This document shows, in pieces, positions 23,117-32,025 of a stretch of DNA of 36,577 nucleotides. The DNA is from Chloroflexota bacterium. GTDB lineage: Bacteria; Chloroflexota; Anaerolineae; Anaerolineales; Anaerolineaceae. The translations under genes and the position numbers were made by a program. The notes under the pieces were generated by a model that saw only the letters and a list, made by a program, of their open reading frames with translations, did not search any database and had not been told where the DNA came from. The stretch lies in assembly GCA_012799995.1 (NCBI GenBank), contig JAAZKE010000068.1:1-36577 (forward strand), in the 5' to 3' direction. Every line of letters starts with the position of its first letter. The stretch's first letter is position 1.

Positions 23117-25555
23117 ATGGTTACAAAACGCACGTATCTACTCATAGTCACGTTGTTGCTGATTCTCACAGCAATGGTTACAGGCTGTGATTCAAACCGA
23201 AATCAATTGATTCGTGGTTTCTTCTATACACAAACGCCAATTCCTCCAACCGCTACGCCTACTCTTGTGCCTACCCAGACGCCTACTCCCATGCCAACGC
23301 CGCCCCCAGAGTATCGCATCACCCGGGGGGAGTATTTGTTGCAGATTGGTGATTATGATCAATCCGCACATGTTTTCAACGCCACTTTGGATGAGAATCC
23401 CGCTGAACCAATCCGTGCCGCAGCCATTCATGGGCTGGCATTAATTGACTATAAAAAGCAGGATTATGAAAGCTGCCAGAATCGATTAATCGATGGGTTG
23501 AATGAAATTTCTGCTGACGAATCGCGGATGGAACTGTGGTTCCTGATGGCTGATTGCACACGGGAATTAGGCCTGGCAGAGGAAGAAATCAATGCGCTTA
23601 CCGAATATATGAAGCTGAACCCCAACACTCAGTTGAAGGATGAAATCTATGAACGCATCGGTGATGCATCCTACAAAATCGGCTCCTATGAAACAGCCCG
23701 CGACGCATACCTTGAAGTCACCAATGAGAAATCTGTCAATGCTGTCTCGTCGGTGTGGATGAAAATTGCCGACAGCTACATTGGATTGAAGGATCAAACC
23801 AGTGCGATTCAAACCTGGCTCACAGTCTATGAGCAGACAACAGATAATGCCCAGAAGGCGCGTGTTGACTACCTGCTCGCTCAAACCTACCTTGATCTGG
23901 ATTCACCCGATCAGGCTTATGCGCGCTTCCAGGACGCTGTCAATAATTATCCGCAGAGTTACGACAGCTACGCTTCGTTGTTGGCTTTGATCAATGCTGC
24001 GCAACCGGTGAACGAATACCAGCGTGGGCTGATCAATTATTATCGTGGTCAATACGCGCTGGCGTCTGAAGCTTTCTACCGTTTGATGGATAACGATCCA
24101 CTGCATGATGGCAGCGCGTGGTATTTTATTGGTGTCTGCGATATGTATCTGGCAAATTATGAAAAGGCAATTGAGTCTTTTAATAACCTGATCAATAGAT
24201 TTCCTGAAAACCAGTATTATGCTGATGCCTGGGACGAAAAATCGTACATCTCCTGGTATTACCTCGGAAATTTCGGCACGGGTGCACAGACACTGCTCGA
24301 TTATGTCAAAAAGCACCCTGATCAACCTTCAGCGCCAAAATTCTTATACATGGCTGGGAGAATTCTGGAACGAGGTGATCGTCTTACTGATGCTGCCAAC
24401 CAGTGGGAGCGGTTAATCGATGAATATCCGCTGTATGAGCAAAGCCAGGAAGCCTTATTCCAGGCTGCGCTTGCGCGCTATCGGGCAAAAAGTTATGACT
24501 CTGCACTGGCTTCATTCAACCGTCTGTTGCTGGTCAGCTCAATCCCGGGAGATATTGCGCGTGCTCACTACTGGATTGCAAAAGTTTATGAAAAACTGGG
24601 CAGCAATGCTGATGCGCAGAAGAATTATCAATTGGCAGCGGAGGATTCCCCCACCGATTTCTATACGGAACGGGCAAAAGATGTTTTGGCAAACCGGGAA
24701 CCTTTTGAATTTGCCAATGCATATGACTTGAAGGTAGATTTAGTTCAGGCACGAGCGGTTGCGGATCAGTGGATTCGGCTTACATTCTCACTGGACGATA
24801 GCGTTCGTCTGGATCAGCCGGAAGAATTACTTCAGGATGCTTCCTATCTAAAAGCGAATGAACTTTGGCGAAATGGTTATTTTTCGCGCGCGTTGAATGA
24901 GTTTGAAAATTTGCGTATCAAATACAATGATGATGCAATCAACTCCTATCGCCTGCTCAATCGTATGATTGATCTGGGTGCCTGGCGTCCTGCAGTGTAC
25001 ACCAGTCGTCAAATCCTGACCCTGGCCGGGTTAAAGGAAGATATACGCACGCTTGAAGCGCCGAATTATTTCAATCTGATTCGCTATGGTACCTGGTATA
25101 ACGAGATCGTCGAATCCGTTTCAGCTGATTTTAATATTCATCCCTTTATCCTGTATGGGTTGATGCGCCAGGAAAGTATGTACGACCCGTGGATTGCTTC
25201 TCATGCCGGTGCTCAGGGATTGATGCAGATAATGCCGGCGACCGCAAAAGAACTTGCAGAGAAACTGAAATGGCCAACCGATTACACCGAGGCAGATTTG
25301 CTGAGAGCTGTGGTTGCGGTGACATTCTCCGGCAGTTTCCTCTCGACCCAACGCAGCTATTTTTCTAATAACGACGTTTACATGCTGGCGAGTTACAACG
25401 GTGGTGCAGGTAATACCACCGGTTGGATTGATCTTGCGGGTGGGGACATTGACCTTTTTATTGAATTAATCCGCTTTGAAGAAACGCGTATATACATTCG
25501 GCATGTTTACGAATTTGCCAGAATGTACGAAAGGTTTTATTCGATTCCCAACTAA
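23117..25555 (+). CDS. TPR lipoprotein with C-terminal lytic transglycosylase domain
   Basis: An 812-residue exported lipoprotein. The signal peptide ends in the lipobox VTGC, with Cys24 as the lipidated residue. A Pro/Thr-rich linker (about 40-70) follows, then a long superhelical region of TPR-like repeats (about 75-640), and an SLT domain (GH23-like) at about 670-805. Its catalytic glutamate is Glu686 in LMRQESMYDP, followed by GLMQIMPATA and SYNGGAG. The layout is that of Slt70 with a membrane anchor: it should cleave peptidoglycan to 1,6-anhydro muropeptides. It is divergent from the ABC permease genes, and its stop codon overlaps that of the convergent CCA-adding-type gene. Confidence 0.9.
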   Translation: MVTKRTYLLIVTLLLILTAMVTGCDSNRNQLIRGFFYTQTPIPPTATPTLVPTQTPTPMPTPPPEYRITRGEYLLQIGDYDQSAHVFNATLDENPAEPIRAAAIHGLALIDYKKQDYESCQNRLIDGLNEISADESRMELWFLMADCTRELGLAEEEINALTEYMKLNPNTQLKDEIYERIGDASYKIGSYETARDAYLEVTNEKSVNAVSSVWMKIADSYIGLKDQTSAIQTWLTVYEQTTDNAQKARVDYLLAQTYLDLDSPDQAYARFQDAVNNYPQSYDSYASLLALINAAQPVNEYQRGLINYYRGQYALASEAFYRLMDNDPLHDGSAWYFIGVCDMYLANYEKAIESFNNLINRFPENQYYADAWDEKSYISWYYLGNFGTGAQTLLDYVKKHPDQPSAPKFLYMAGRILERGDRLTDAANQWERLIDEYPLYEQSQEALFQAALARYRAKSYDSALASFNRLLLVSSIPGDIARAHYWIAKVYEKLGSNADAQKNYQLAAEDSPTDFYTERAKDVLANREPFEFANAYDLKVDLVQARAVADQWIRLTFSLDDSVRLDQPEELLQDASYLKANELWRNGYFSRALNEFENLRIKYNDDAINSYRLLNRMIDLGAWRPAVYTSRQILTLAGLKEDIRTLEAPNYFNLIRYGTWYNEIVESVSADFNIHPFILYGLMRQESMYDPWIASHAGAQGLMQIMPATAKELAEKLKWPTDYTEADLLRAVVAVTFSGSFLSTQRSYFSNNDVYMLASYNGGAGNTTGWIDLAGGDIDLFIELIRFEETRIYIRHVYEFARMYERFYSIPN

Positions 25556-26952
25556 ATATTGAGTGAACCGGCTAATGCCTGCGCTTCTTCAACTGTAGTA
25601 ATTTGATTGTTGATCTGAGCTTCCAAAATTGCATTCTTGATTTTGCCAATCAGTGGGCTTTCCGGAATCTGAAGGAATGCCCTGATCTCGTTACCGGAAA
25701 GCAGAGGTTTTGGATCTATGATTTCTGCATAACAATTGAACCAGCTGTCCAAAAACCGGGCAATACAATCCAACAGCGCATTCCATTCTGCCGGGTCACA
25801 GTTCTCCTGGATAACGCAGCCAGATTCAGCCAGAAACAGCATTAACCCGTCAATTCCGGCTGTCCTACGTTTATGGAAATAGCGGTGAATCTGATAGTTT
25901 GAGATACTTTCCTGCGAGAACAGTTTTTTAATGTCTAATGTCGCGCCCACCATGCCGCTGGAAATATTGATTTCATTCGTGCTCAATAGCAGCTGTTTTC
26001 CATAAACCTTTAGCTGCTTTTCCAGCTTGCTTTTTTCTGTCAGCCCACTTTTCATGCATGCGATTACGGTATAAAGAACCAAATCCCGTCGATTGTGTGG
26101 AATTTGACTGTTCAGATCGTAAAATGCTGACAATTGGTCGCGGAAGCTTCCCAGTTTTAGCACTGCTAATCCCGAAACCAGATTGGATGTTATTGCTTCA
26201 TCAAATGGCAGCGTAAGAATCGCCAGAAAATGTTCAATCCGTCGAACGGCTACAATGAGAAGATCAAAATTATAAGGATCGACTGACGGCAAGATGTAAT
26301 CCAGAAAGCCGAACTTTTCCAGCAACTGAACTGACAGGACCGCTTTGCCCAGCGAGAGAATTTTGAAAAATTCATCGCGATAGCGCTCAATCGAAGCTTT
26401 CTTCAGCAGCGGTCGAATTGCATGGAGTTCTGCGCTTAGTTGACTGTCCATTTCCAGCCCGAATTCAACAGCCATGCGAATCGCGCGCATCCCACGCAGC
26501 GGATCATCCTTTAAACTGCGCAAATTGCACATGCGCAACTGTTTTTCACGCAGATCCGTTGCTCCACCCATCGGGTCAATAAAGCGGTTGTTTTTAAGGA
26601 AATCAACTGCGATTGCATTGATGGTGAAATCCCGCCCAAACAGGTCTTTTTCAAGCGATTCCCCTTGTAGTTGGGCGATGTCGATGCAAATCGGTTTTTC
26701 CTTATCAGAATATCTCAGGAGAACACGTACCATATCACGGTCATCGTCGAGCACGTAATATTTGCCTTTCAGGTTATCCGCCAGTTTTTTCCCAACTGGA
26801 CGAACCAATCCCTCAATGACGAAATCATAATCGTTGATTTGTTTGCCAAGCAGCATGTCGCGCACGGCACCCCCAACCAGATAAATCTGCATACTGGATG
26901 GTACAACTTTACGCACTTCTTCGAAGATCTCGTTATAGGTGTATTTTTTCAT
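25552..26952 (-). CDS. CCA-adding-type tRNA nucleotidyltransferase / poly(A) polymerase family
   Basis: A 466-residue class II nucleotidyltransferase. The N-terminal head has YLVGGAVRDMLLG (25-36) and the catalytic pair Asp41/Asp43 in DYDFVIEG. It continues with GRDFTINAIAVD and the neck motif DDPLRGMRAIRMAVEFGL, the signature of bacterial CCA-adding enzymes and poly(A) polymerases. The C-terminal half is less conserved. CCA addition is favoured because the only tRNA here has no encoded CCA, though A-adding specificity cannot be excluded. It is the last gene of the tdk-hpt operon, 4 bases after hpt. Confidence 0.87.
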   Translation of the reverse strand: MKKYTYNEIFEEVRKVVPSSMQIYLVGGAVRDMLLGKQINDYDFVIEGLVRPVGKKLADNLKGKYYVLDDDRDMVRVLLRYSDKEKPICIDIAQLQGESLEKDLFGRDFTINAIAVDFLKNNRFIDPMGGATDLREKQLRMCNLRSLKDDPLRGMRAIRMAVEFGLEMDSQLSAELHAIRPLLKKASIERYRDEFFKILSLGKAVLSVQLLEKFGFLDYILPSVDPYNFDLLIVAVRRIEHFLAILTLPFDEAITSNLVSGLAVLKLGSFRDQLSAFYDLNSQIPHNRRDLVLYTVIACMKSGLTEKSKLEKQLKVYGKQLLLSTNEINISSGMVGATLDIKKLFSQESISNYQIHRYFHKRRTAGIDGLMLFLAESGCVIQENCDPAEWNALLDCIARFLDSWFNCYAEIIDPKPLLSGNEIRAFLQIPESPLIGKIKNAILEAQINNQITTVEEAQALAGSLNI

Positions 26953-26956
26953 GGCT

Positions 26957-27523
26957 TTAGTTCTTAAGTTTGATTGCTTCGAGTTTTTTTAAATCAACGA
27001 CTCCCACGAATGGTAAGTTCCTGAAATACTCATCCAAATCCAATCCATATCCATACACGAATTTATCAGGGATGACAAATCCGGTGTAGCGTATCGGTAC
27101 CGCTACTTCACGTCTGCTCGCTTTATCCAATAATGCGCAAATACAAAGGCTCTTTGGATTGCGCGTTTCCAACAACTGAATAACTGCGTTGAGGGTATTC
27201 CCGCTGTCGACGATATCTTCCACAATGATGACATTCCGGTTCTCAATGCCGGTGTTCAGATCATAGGTGATCCGTACCTGACCGCTGGACTTACGGCTGC
27301 CAGTGCCATAAGAAGACACTGCCATAAATTCGATCTGGTTGGCAACAGTGACATGACGCATGAGGTCGATCAAAAACACCACACCGCCCCTTAAAATGCA
27401 GACAAATACAATGTCCTGTCCTTTATAATCCTCTGAGATTTGTTCGCCCAATTCGCGAACACGTTTCTGCAGAGTCTGCTCATCAATCAGCACTTCTGCC
27501 AGTACATCTTTGTAATCGTACAT
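26957..27523 (-). CDS. hpt: Hypoxanthine phosphoribosyltransferase
   Basis: A 188-residue purine salvage enzyme that converts hypoxanthine (and usually guanine) with PRPP to IMP or GMP. The PRPP-binding motif VEDIVDSGNT is at 101-110, the flexible-loop SSYG at 70-73, ILRGG at 43-47, and FVYGYGLD in the base-binding C-terminal region. The length is typical. Tight spacing to tdk (11 bases) and to the CCA-adding-type gene (4 bases) indicates one operon. Confidence 0.95.
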   Translation of the reverse strand: MYDYKDVLAEVLIDEQTLQKRVRELGEQISEDYKGQDIVFVCILRGGVVFLIDLMRHVTVANQIEFMAVSSYGTGSRKSSGQVRITYDLNTGIENRNVIIVEDIVDSGNTLNAVIQLLETRNPKSLCICALLDKASRREVAVPIRYTGFVIPDKFVYGYGLDLDEYFRNLPFVGVVDLKKLEAIKLKN

Positions 27524-27534
27524 ATTATCTTGCC

Positions 27535-28131
27535 TTATTTGCCCGGAACGACATGATGAAGTTTACATCGGGCTTCATACATTTCTGAAGCTCCTACGAT
27601 TACAATCGGTTCATGGTAATTGGCAGGTTCACCGTTAACGATCCGTTGAGTTCGGGTTGCTGGTTGTCCGCAGACCATACAGATGGCTGTCAATTTGTCC
27701 ACTTTTTCCGCTTTGGCCATCAAAATGGGCATCATTCCAAACGGTTCAGCGCGAAAGTCCATATCCAACCCTGCCAGGATCACGCGAATCCCATGATCGG
27801 ATAAATCCACGACAATTTTGACGATATCCTCACCGAAAAACTGCGCTTCATCGATCCCCACCACGGCGGTATCTTTATCAATATGCTTGTACACATCATT
27901 GATATCGTGAATCGGAATGGCATCAATTTCAATCCCGGCGTGAGAATGGACGCGTTCAACCACATAACGGTTATCGATGATCGGTTTAAATACCACCACT
28001 TTTTCGCGGGCAATAATTGCGCGGCGCAGCCTGCGGATCAGCTCCTCTGTTTTTCCACAGAACATCGACCCGCAAATGACTTCAATCTGAGCGGGTTTTT
28101 TATTCATGATCGTTTCATCGGATACAATCAT
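27535..28131 (-). CDS. tdk: Thymidine kinase (type II)
   Basis: A 198-residue cytosolic kinase for thymidine salvage. The P-loop GSMFCGKT is at 21-28, DEAQFF carries the catalytic Glu, the lasso-domain zinc site has CMVCG and a C-terminal CKLHH, and NYHEPIVIVGASEMYEARC is the substrate-binding tail. ATG 28131 is preceded by GAAGGA at a good distance; a second in-frame ATG at 28107 would give the more common N-terminus. First gene of tdk-hpt-CCA-enzyme, with nnr 73 bases upstream on the same strand. Confidence 0.95.
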   Translation of the reverse strand: MIVSDETIMNKKPAQIEVICGSMFCGKTEELIRRLRRAIIAREKVVVFKPIIDNRYVVERVHSHAGIEIDAIPIHDINDVYKHIDKDTAVVGIDEAQFFGEDIVKIVVDLSDHGIRVILAGLDMDFRAEPFGMMPILMAKAEKVDKLTAICMVCGQPATRTQRIVNGEPANYHEPIVIVGASEMYEARCKLHHVVPGK

Positions 28132-28204
28132 TTTCTTCCTTCTAAATAGATGAAATTTTAAGGATTATTCGACAATCGTTATTGTACCGTAAAAGCAGGC
28201 TTTC

Positions 28205-29734
28205 TTATGACGAAGATAGAATACTTCTGAATGCGGTCGAAATTGAATCGATCAGGTCAGGTATGGTGACAGAATAAGCTTGTCCTGCTTCCTTCTTTGC
28301 GTACGAGCCGGCGGAGGCATGCAGGAATACCCCCAGGCGGGCAGCGTCGTAAGCGGAGGCGCCCTGTGCTGCGAACCCGGCAATAATTCCAGCCAGCATG
28401 TCACCGCTTCCAGCTTTTGCAAGACACGAGTCCGCAAAGGGCATAACCGCAGTGCTGCCATCTGGATGGCAAATGAGGGTCAGCGCACCTTTCAGTACAA
28501 TCGTAGTAGATCGTTTTGCTGCTTCCGCTTCACAAAGCGCAAGACGGTTCTCCTGAACTTCTTCAACTGAGATACCACTCAGCCGTGCCATTTCGCCTGG
28601 ATGAGGGGTCAGAATTGTATTGCGAGGTAATCGGTTATGCCAATCCGGTTCTCTGGCGAGGAGATTTAATCCGTCAGCGTCGATGACCACCGGCAAATTC
28701 AAATCGTGGAGTGTATCCAGCAGGCTCCAGAATAGCGCGCTGCTCTCATCTGACTGTCCCAAGCCAGGGCCGATTAACACTGCGTTTTTCCCTTTTAAAG
28801 TTGGAAGTTGATTCATAAAATGTGCAGAAGGTTCCCAAATCGCTTCAACCAGCAAGCCGATGCCGGATTGTTTAACGCATTCAGGTACGACCATCCTGAC
28901 CATTCCGCAGCCACTGCGCACAGCAGCTTTTCCAGCGATCAATGGCGCACCGGGATATTTGTCCGATCCGCCTGCGATTGAGACCGTGCCATAGGTGCCT
29001 TTGTTACTTTCAAGCGGACGTGGAGGCAGAAGCCTGTGAAAGGTTTCAGCAGTCAGTACAGAACGGTTAATTTCCTCGTAAACCGGTAAATCATTTGGTA
29101 ATTTCAGCGATACAGGGATCAATTCGCCGAGGTACGAAAATGATGGCATGGTCAGCTGCCCGAATTTTGCAGCTTCAATAATGATCGTCCCGAGAGCTGG
29201 AAGGGTGTCTTCATCCACCTGTCCGCTGTTGCAATCCATACCTGAAGGACAATCAACAGCCAGGATGATCGTATTTGGATTTTTATTCAATTTTATGGCT
29301 CGGTTGATCAGTTTAACTTCCTGGTTCAACGGCAGATGAAACCCGATCCCATAAATCCCATCCAGAATAACATCAGCTTGATTCAGTATGTCGATCTGCT
29401 GGCTGTTGCTGGATATATCAGCCCACTCGAATGCCTGACCGCCATGTTGTTTGAAATCTTCCAGCTCAGGCGCAGGATTCCCATGATTACCAGTCAAAAT
29501 CGCAGTTGCCCGCCATCCACGCTGCAGCAACCCGGTCATCGCAGCCAGCGTGTCTCTACCGTTGTTGCCCGAACCGATTAGTCCCAGAACGCAGCAACCG
29601 ACATCATGATAACGGTGGTCAACCTCTGCGGCAATAGCAGCGCCAACAGTCTGAATCATCTGGTCATAGCCGACACCGGCTGCATTCCCCTGCTGCTCAA
29701 TTTTTCTCATTTGAGCGACGGTCACAAGATTCAT
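28205..29734 (-). CDS. nnr: Bifunctional NAD(P)HX epimerase/dehydratase
   Basis: A 509-residue metabolite-repair enzyme. The N-terminal YjeF_N-like domain epimerises NAD(P)HX. The C-terminal carbohydrate-kinase-like domain dehydrates (S)-NAD(P)HX with ADP or ATP. In the C-terminal half, KGTYGTVSIAGGSDKYPGA, LIGPGLG, VIDADGLNLL, LTPHPGEMARL and AGSGDMLAG are intact dehydratase motifs. In the N-terminal half the usual NNGGDG loop reads NNGRDT, and the substrate region is VDCPSGMD. I choose ATG 29734 over 29770: GGAGG lies immediately upstream of it. The unusual loop is discussed in the findings. Confidence 0.9.
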   Translation of the reverse strand: MNLVTVAQMRKIEQQGNAAGVGYDQMIQTVGAAIAAEVDHRYHDVGCCVLGLIGSGNNGRDTLAAMTGLLQRGWRATAILTGNHGNPAPELEDFKQHGGQAFEWADISSNSQQIDILNQADVILDGIYGIGFHLPLNQEVKLINRAIKLNKNPNTIILAVDCPSGMDCNSGQVDEDTLPALGTIIIEAAKFGQLTMPSFSYLGELIPVSLKLPNDLPVYEEINRSVLTAETFHRLLPPRPLESNKGTYGTVSIAGGSDKYPGAPLIAGKAAVRSGCGMVRMVVPECVKQSGIGLLVEAIWEPSAHFMNQLPTLKGKNAVLIGPGLGQSDESSALFWSLLDTLHDLNLPVVIDADGLNLLAREPDWHNRLPRNTILTPHPGEMARLSGISVEEVQENRLALCEAEAAKRSTTIVLKGALTLICHPDGSTAVMPFADSCLAKAGSGDMLAGIIAGFAAQGASAYDAARLGVFLHASAGSYAKKEAGQAYSVTIPDLIDSISTAFRSILSSS

Positions 29735-29768
29735 ATTTCCTCCGGTTGAGCTGATTTTAATTCTGACC

Positions 29769-29789
29769 ATAATTCTAAATTAGAATTAT
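29769..29789. promoter_or_regulatory. 21-bp perfect palindrome in the nnr/spermidine-synthase-like divergent region
   Basis: ATAATTCTA (29769-29777) and TAGAATTAT (29781-29789) around a 3-base centre. It overlaps a possible plus-strand promoter (TTGAGC 29746-29751, CATAAT 29768-29773, 16-bp spacer) and lies 35 bases from the nnr start, so it could be an operator serving both genes. Confidence 0.55.
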
Positions 29790-29795
29790 GAGGTT

Positions 29796-31328
29796 ATGAA
29801 AGACAGGAATCGAATTCTGTTGATCGTTTTCGGTTGCGGAGCCAGCTCGATGGCAATTGAAATGACCGCTTCACGGATGATCAGTAATGTATACAGCGGT
29901 GTCAATGTGGTTTGGGCAGCGATTATCGGCTCGATTCTGATCTATCTGGCTGTGGGAAACTGGCTTGGGAGCCGCTATATGGCGAAGCATTCAACGCTCC
30001 CGAATTTAGCTCGCCTGGTACTGTTGGCAGGCGTGCTTACATGTCTGATTCCGGTTATCGCGCGACCATTGCTTGGTTTGGCAGCTGTCAAGATTCCTCA
30101 GGTGAATATCCCAGTAGTGTCTGTGATTTTCATTGGGGTATTGCTTACACTTTCTTTGCCGATGATTCTACTTGGGATGATCACACCAGCCGCGCTGACG
30201 TTAATTCGAATTGCAGAGCCGCAAAAGGAGGGTGCCGGAATTCTACTGGCTGCGTCCACAACCGGATCTTTTCTCGGCACCTTACTGCCGATATTCTTTC
30301 TGATCCCCCAATTTGGATCAACGCGCACCTTTCTGATCATTGGTAGCTTTCTGATTTTGTTATCGGTCGTGGGATTATCAACAAAAAAGCAACTTGGAAC
30401 ACATTTGCTCCTGCTGCTGTTAGCGTTGCTGCTTTTGATATTCTTCCCAGCGAAACCACTCAATTCGAATCAGGATCTTTTGTCGGTGGAATCGACTTAT
30501 CAACTCGTCAGAGTTCAGCAGGAAAATGGCTTTACTATACTGTGCTTAAACGAAGGACAGGGAATCCAAAGCATCTATCATCCAGAAATTGAGAATTACT
30601 ATGGGCCATGGGAGCAAATTCTGACCGCTCCTTTTTTCTTTTCGGTCTCAGACAGCTTGCCGGAAGTAAAAAATGTCGCAATTCTTGGGTTTGCCGGTGG
30701 CACTGCTGCCCGCCAGCTCGTTAAGGTATTTCCTGAGGTCGGAATTGATGGCTTCGAAATTGATGGGGAAGTTGTTGATGCTGCTCATCGTTTTTTTGAC
30801 CTTCCAGAGGAGAATTTGACGCTCCAGACCAATGACGGACGGATCGGGTTGCTTCAATCCAATACGGAGTATGATATTGTGATGGTTGATGCTTTCAATG
30901 CTCACTATATTCCTGCCAACCTGTGCACACAGGAGTTTTTCCGAATTGTTTCCTCGAAGTTATCGCAAAGAGGCGTGATGCTCATGAACATAGGCGGTAC
31001 CAGCGAAAATCATCCATTGGTAGACGCAATTCTGCGAACAGCTGCATCCGTTTTTGAAAGCGTTTTTACTCTCCAGATCCCCGATTCATATAATTACGTT
31101 TTATATGCGATGAATTTTCCTTCATCTGTGGAAATAATTGAACAAAACTATGCGAATTTCTCGCAATCTGAGCGTTATCCTTCCCTGCTTAAAGAGACCC
31201 TTTCCATAGCTGTCAATGGGTTAACCAAGCCTGAAATTCCTTCAGGCATCCTGTTGACGGATGATCATGCGCCCGTAGAGAGACTGGCTGATCTAACACT
31301 GTTCAACGCGATCCGGAGCTATCCATGA
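29796..31328 (+). CDS. Membrane-fused spermidine-synthase-like protein
   Basis: A 510-residue protein. The N-terminal ~220 residues hold about six or seven membrane helices (MFS-like half). The C-terminal ~250 residues form a Rossmann methyltransferase/aminopropyltransferase fold: AILGFAGGTAARQL is the SAM/dcSAM-binding loop, DGFEIDGEVVDAA carries the acidic ribose contact, and YDIVMVDAFNAHYIP corresponds to the catalytic loop. In true spermidine synthases this loop has a second acidic residue (D-x-x-D); here it reads DAFN, so polyamine synthesis is doubtful. The ATG at 29796 has GAGG only two bases away. It overlaps the DUF1461 gene by 4 bases. Confidence 0.8.
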   Translation: MKDRNRILLIVFGCGASSMAIEMTASRMISNVYSGVNVVWAAIIGSILIYLAVGNWLGSRYMAKHSTLPNLARLVLLAGVLTCLIPVIARPLLGLAAVKIPQVNIPVVSVIFIGVLLTLSLPMILLGMITPAALTLIRIAEPQKEGAGILLAASTTGSFLGTLLPIFFLIPQFGSTRTFLIIGSFLILLSVVGLSTKKQLGTHLLLLLLALLLLIFFPAKPLNSNQDLLSVESTYQLVRVQQENGFTILCLNEGQGIQSIYHPEIENYYGPWEQILTAPFFFSVSDSLPEVKNVAILGFAGGTAARQLVKVFPEVGIDGFEIDGEVVDAAHRFFDLPEENLTLQTNDGRIGLLQSNTEYDIVMVDAFNAHYIPANLCTQEFFRIVSSKLSQRGVMLMNIGGTSENHPLVDAILRTAASVFESVFTLQIPDSYNYVLYAMNFPSSVEIIEQNYANFSQSERYPSLLKETLSIAVNGLTKPEIPSGILLTDDHAPVERLADLTLFNAIRSYP

Positions 31329-32008
31329 ACCGATTTACAGCATCTCTGTTGAAAGTTTTTATCGCAGTCACTGTTCCCGGTTTTGTTCTGCTGATGAGCG
31401 TGTTGCTGATCTTTCAGCCCTGGTTTCTGGGTTATGAGTATGCTAAACGGGATTTTCCGCCCGATATGTATGGTTTCTCTCAGGAGGATCGGCTTCAATA
31501 CGGATTGATGTCCATATCTTATGTGACAGCTGTCAACCCTGAATTTGATATCGACCAAATTGCTGATTCCGATAACACACCGCTTTACAATCAGCGTGAA
31601 GTCGAACATATGCGTGATGTCCGAAATGTTTTTCAAATTGTGCGTACGGTTTGGGGAGGGTTGATCTTTATCTATCTGGGAATCATGACGTTCAGTTGGC
31701 GCAAACCACGACTGATACACGCTTTCATGCAGGGTCTTTTCATTGGCAGTATGTTATCTCTGATAATCATGGTGCTGATGATCGGTGCCTCGTTGCTGGT
31801 TTTTGATCAGCTTTTTGATTCGTTTCACCGCCTGTTCTTTTCTGAAGGCAGCTGGCTTTTTTACGAAAATGAGGCGCTGATTCGCCTGTTCCCGTTAAAA
31901 TTATGGACAGACGGATTTGTTGCAGTTGGTATACTCGCTTTTGTTTTTTCAATGGTATTCTTAACTATATCTCGGGATTCCGAAAAAAAGATATCATTTT
32001 ACAATTAA
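31325..32008 (+). CDS. DUF1461 / TIGR01906-type membrane protein
   Basis: A 227-residue integral membrane protein with four or five helices. Family marks are the extracellular stretch PLYNQREVEHMRDVRNVF (about 88-105) and FHRLFFSEGSWLFYENEALI (about 162-181). Function unknown. Its ATG overlaps the preceding stop codon (ATGA), and it is followed 17 bases later by the epimerase gene, so it belongs to the plus-strand operon. Confidence 0.83.
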   Translation: MNRFTASLLKVFIAVTVPGFVLLMSVLLIFQPWFLGYEYAKRDFPPDMYGFSQEDRLQYGLMSISYVTAVNPEFDIDQIADSDNTPLYNQREVEHMRDVRNVFQIVRTVWGGLIFIYLGIMTFSWRKPRLIHAFMQGLFIGSMLSLIIMVLMIGASLLVFDQLFDSFHRLFFSEGSWLFYENEALIRLFPLKLWTDGFVAVGILAFVFSMVFLTISRDSEKKISFYN

Positions 32009-32025
32009 AAGTTAAGGGACTGACA

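Noticed and set aside
23005..23169. 55-codon extension of the fused permease
   Set aside because: It runs through the divergent promoter of the transglycosylase gene and adds residues before the first membrane helix that are not seen in this permease type.
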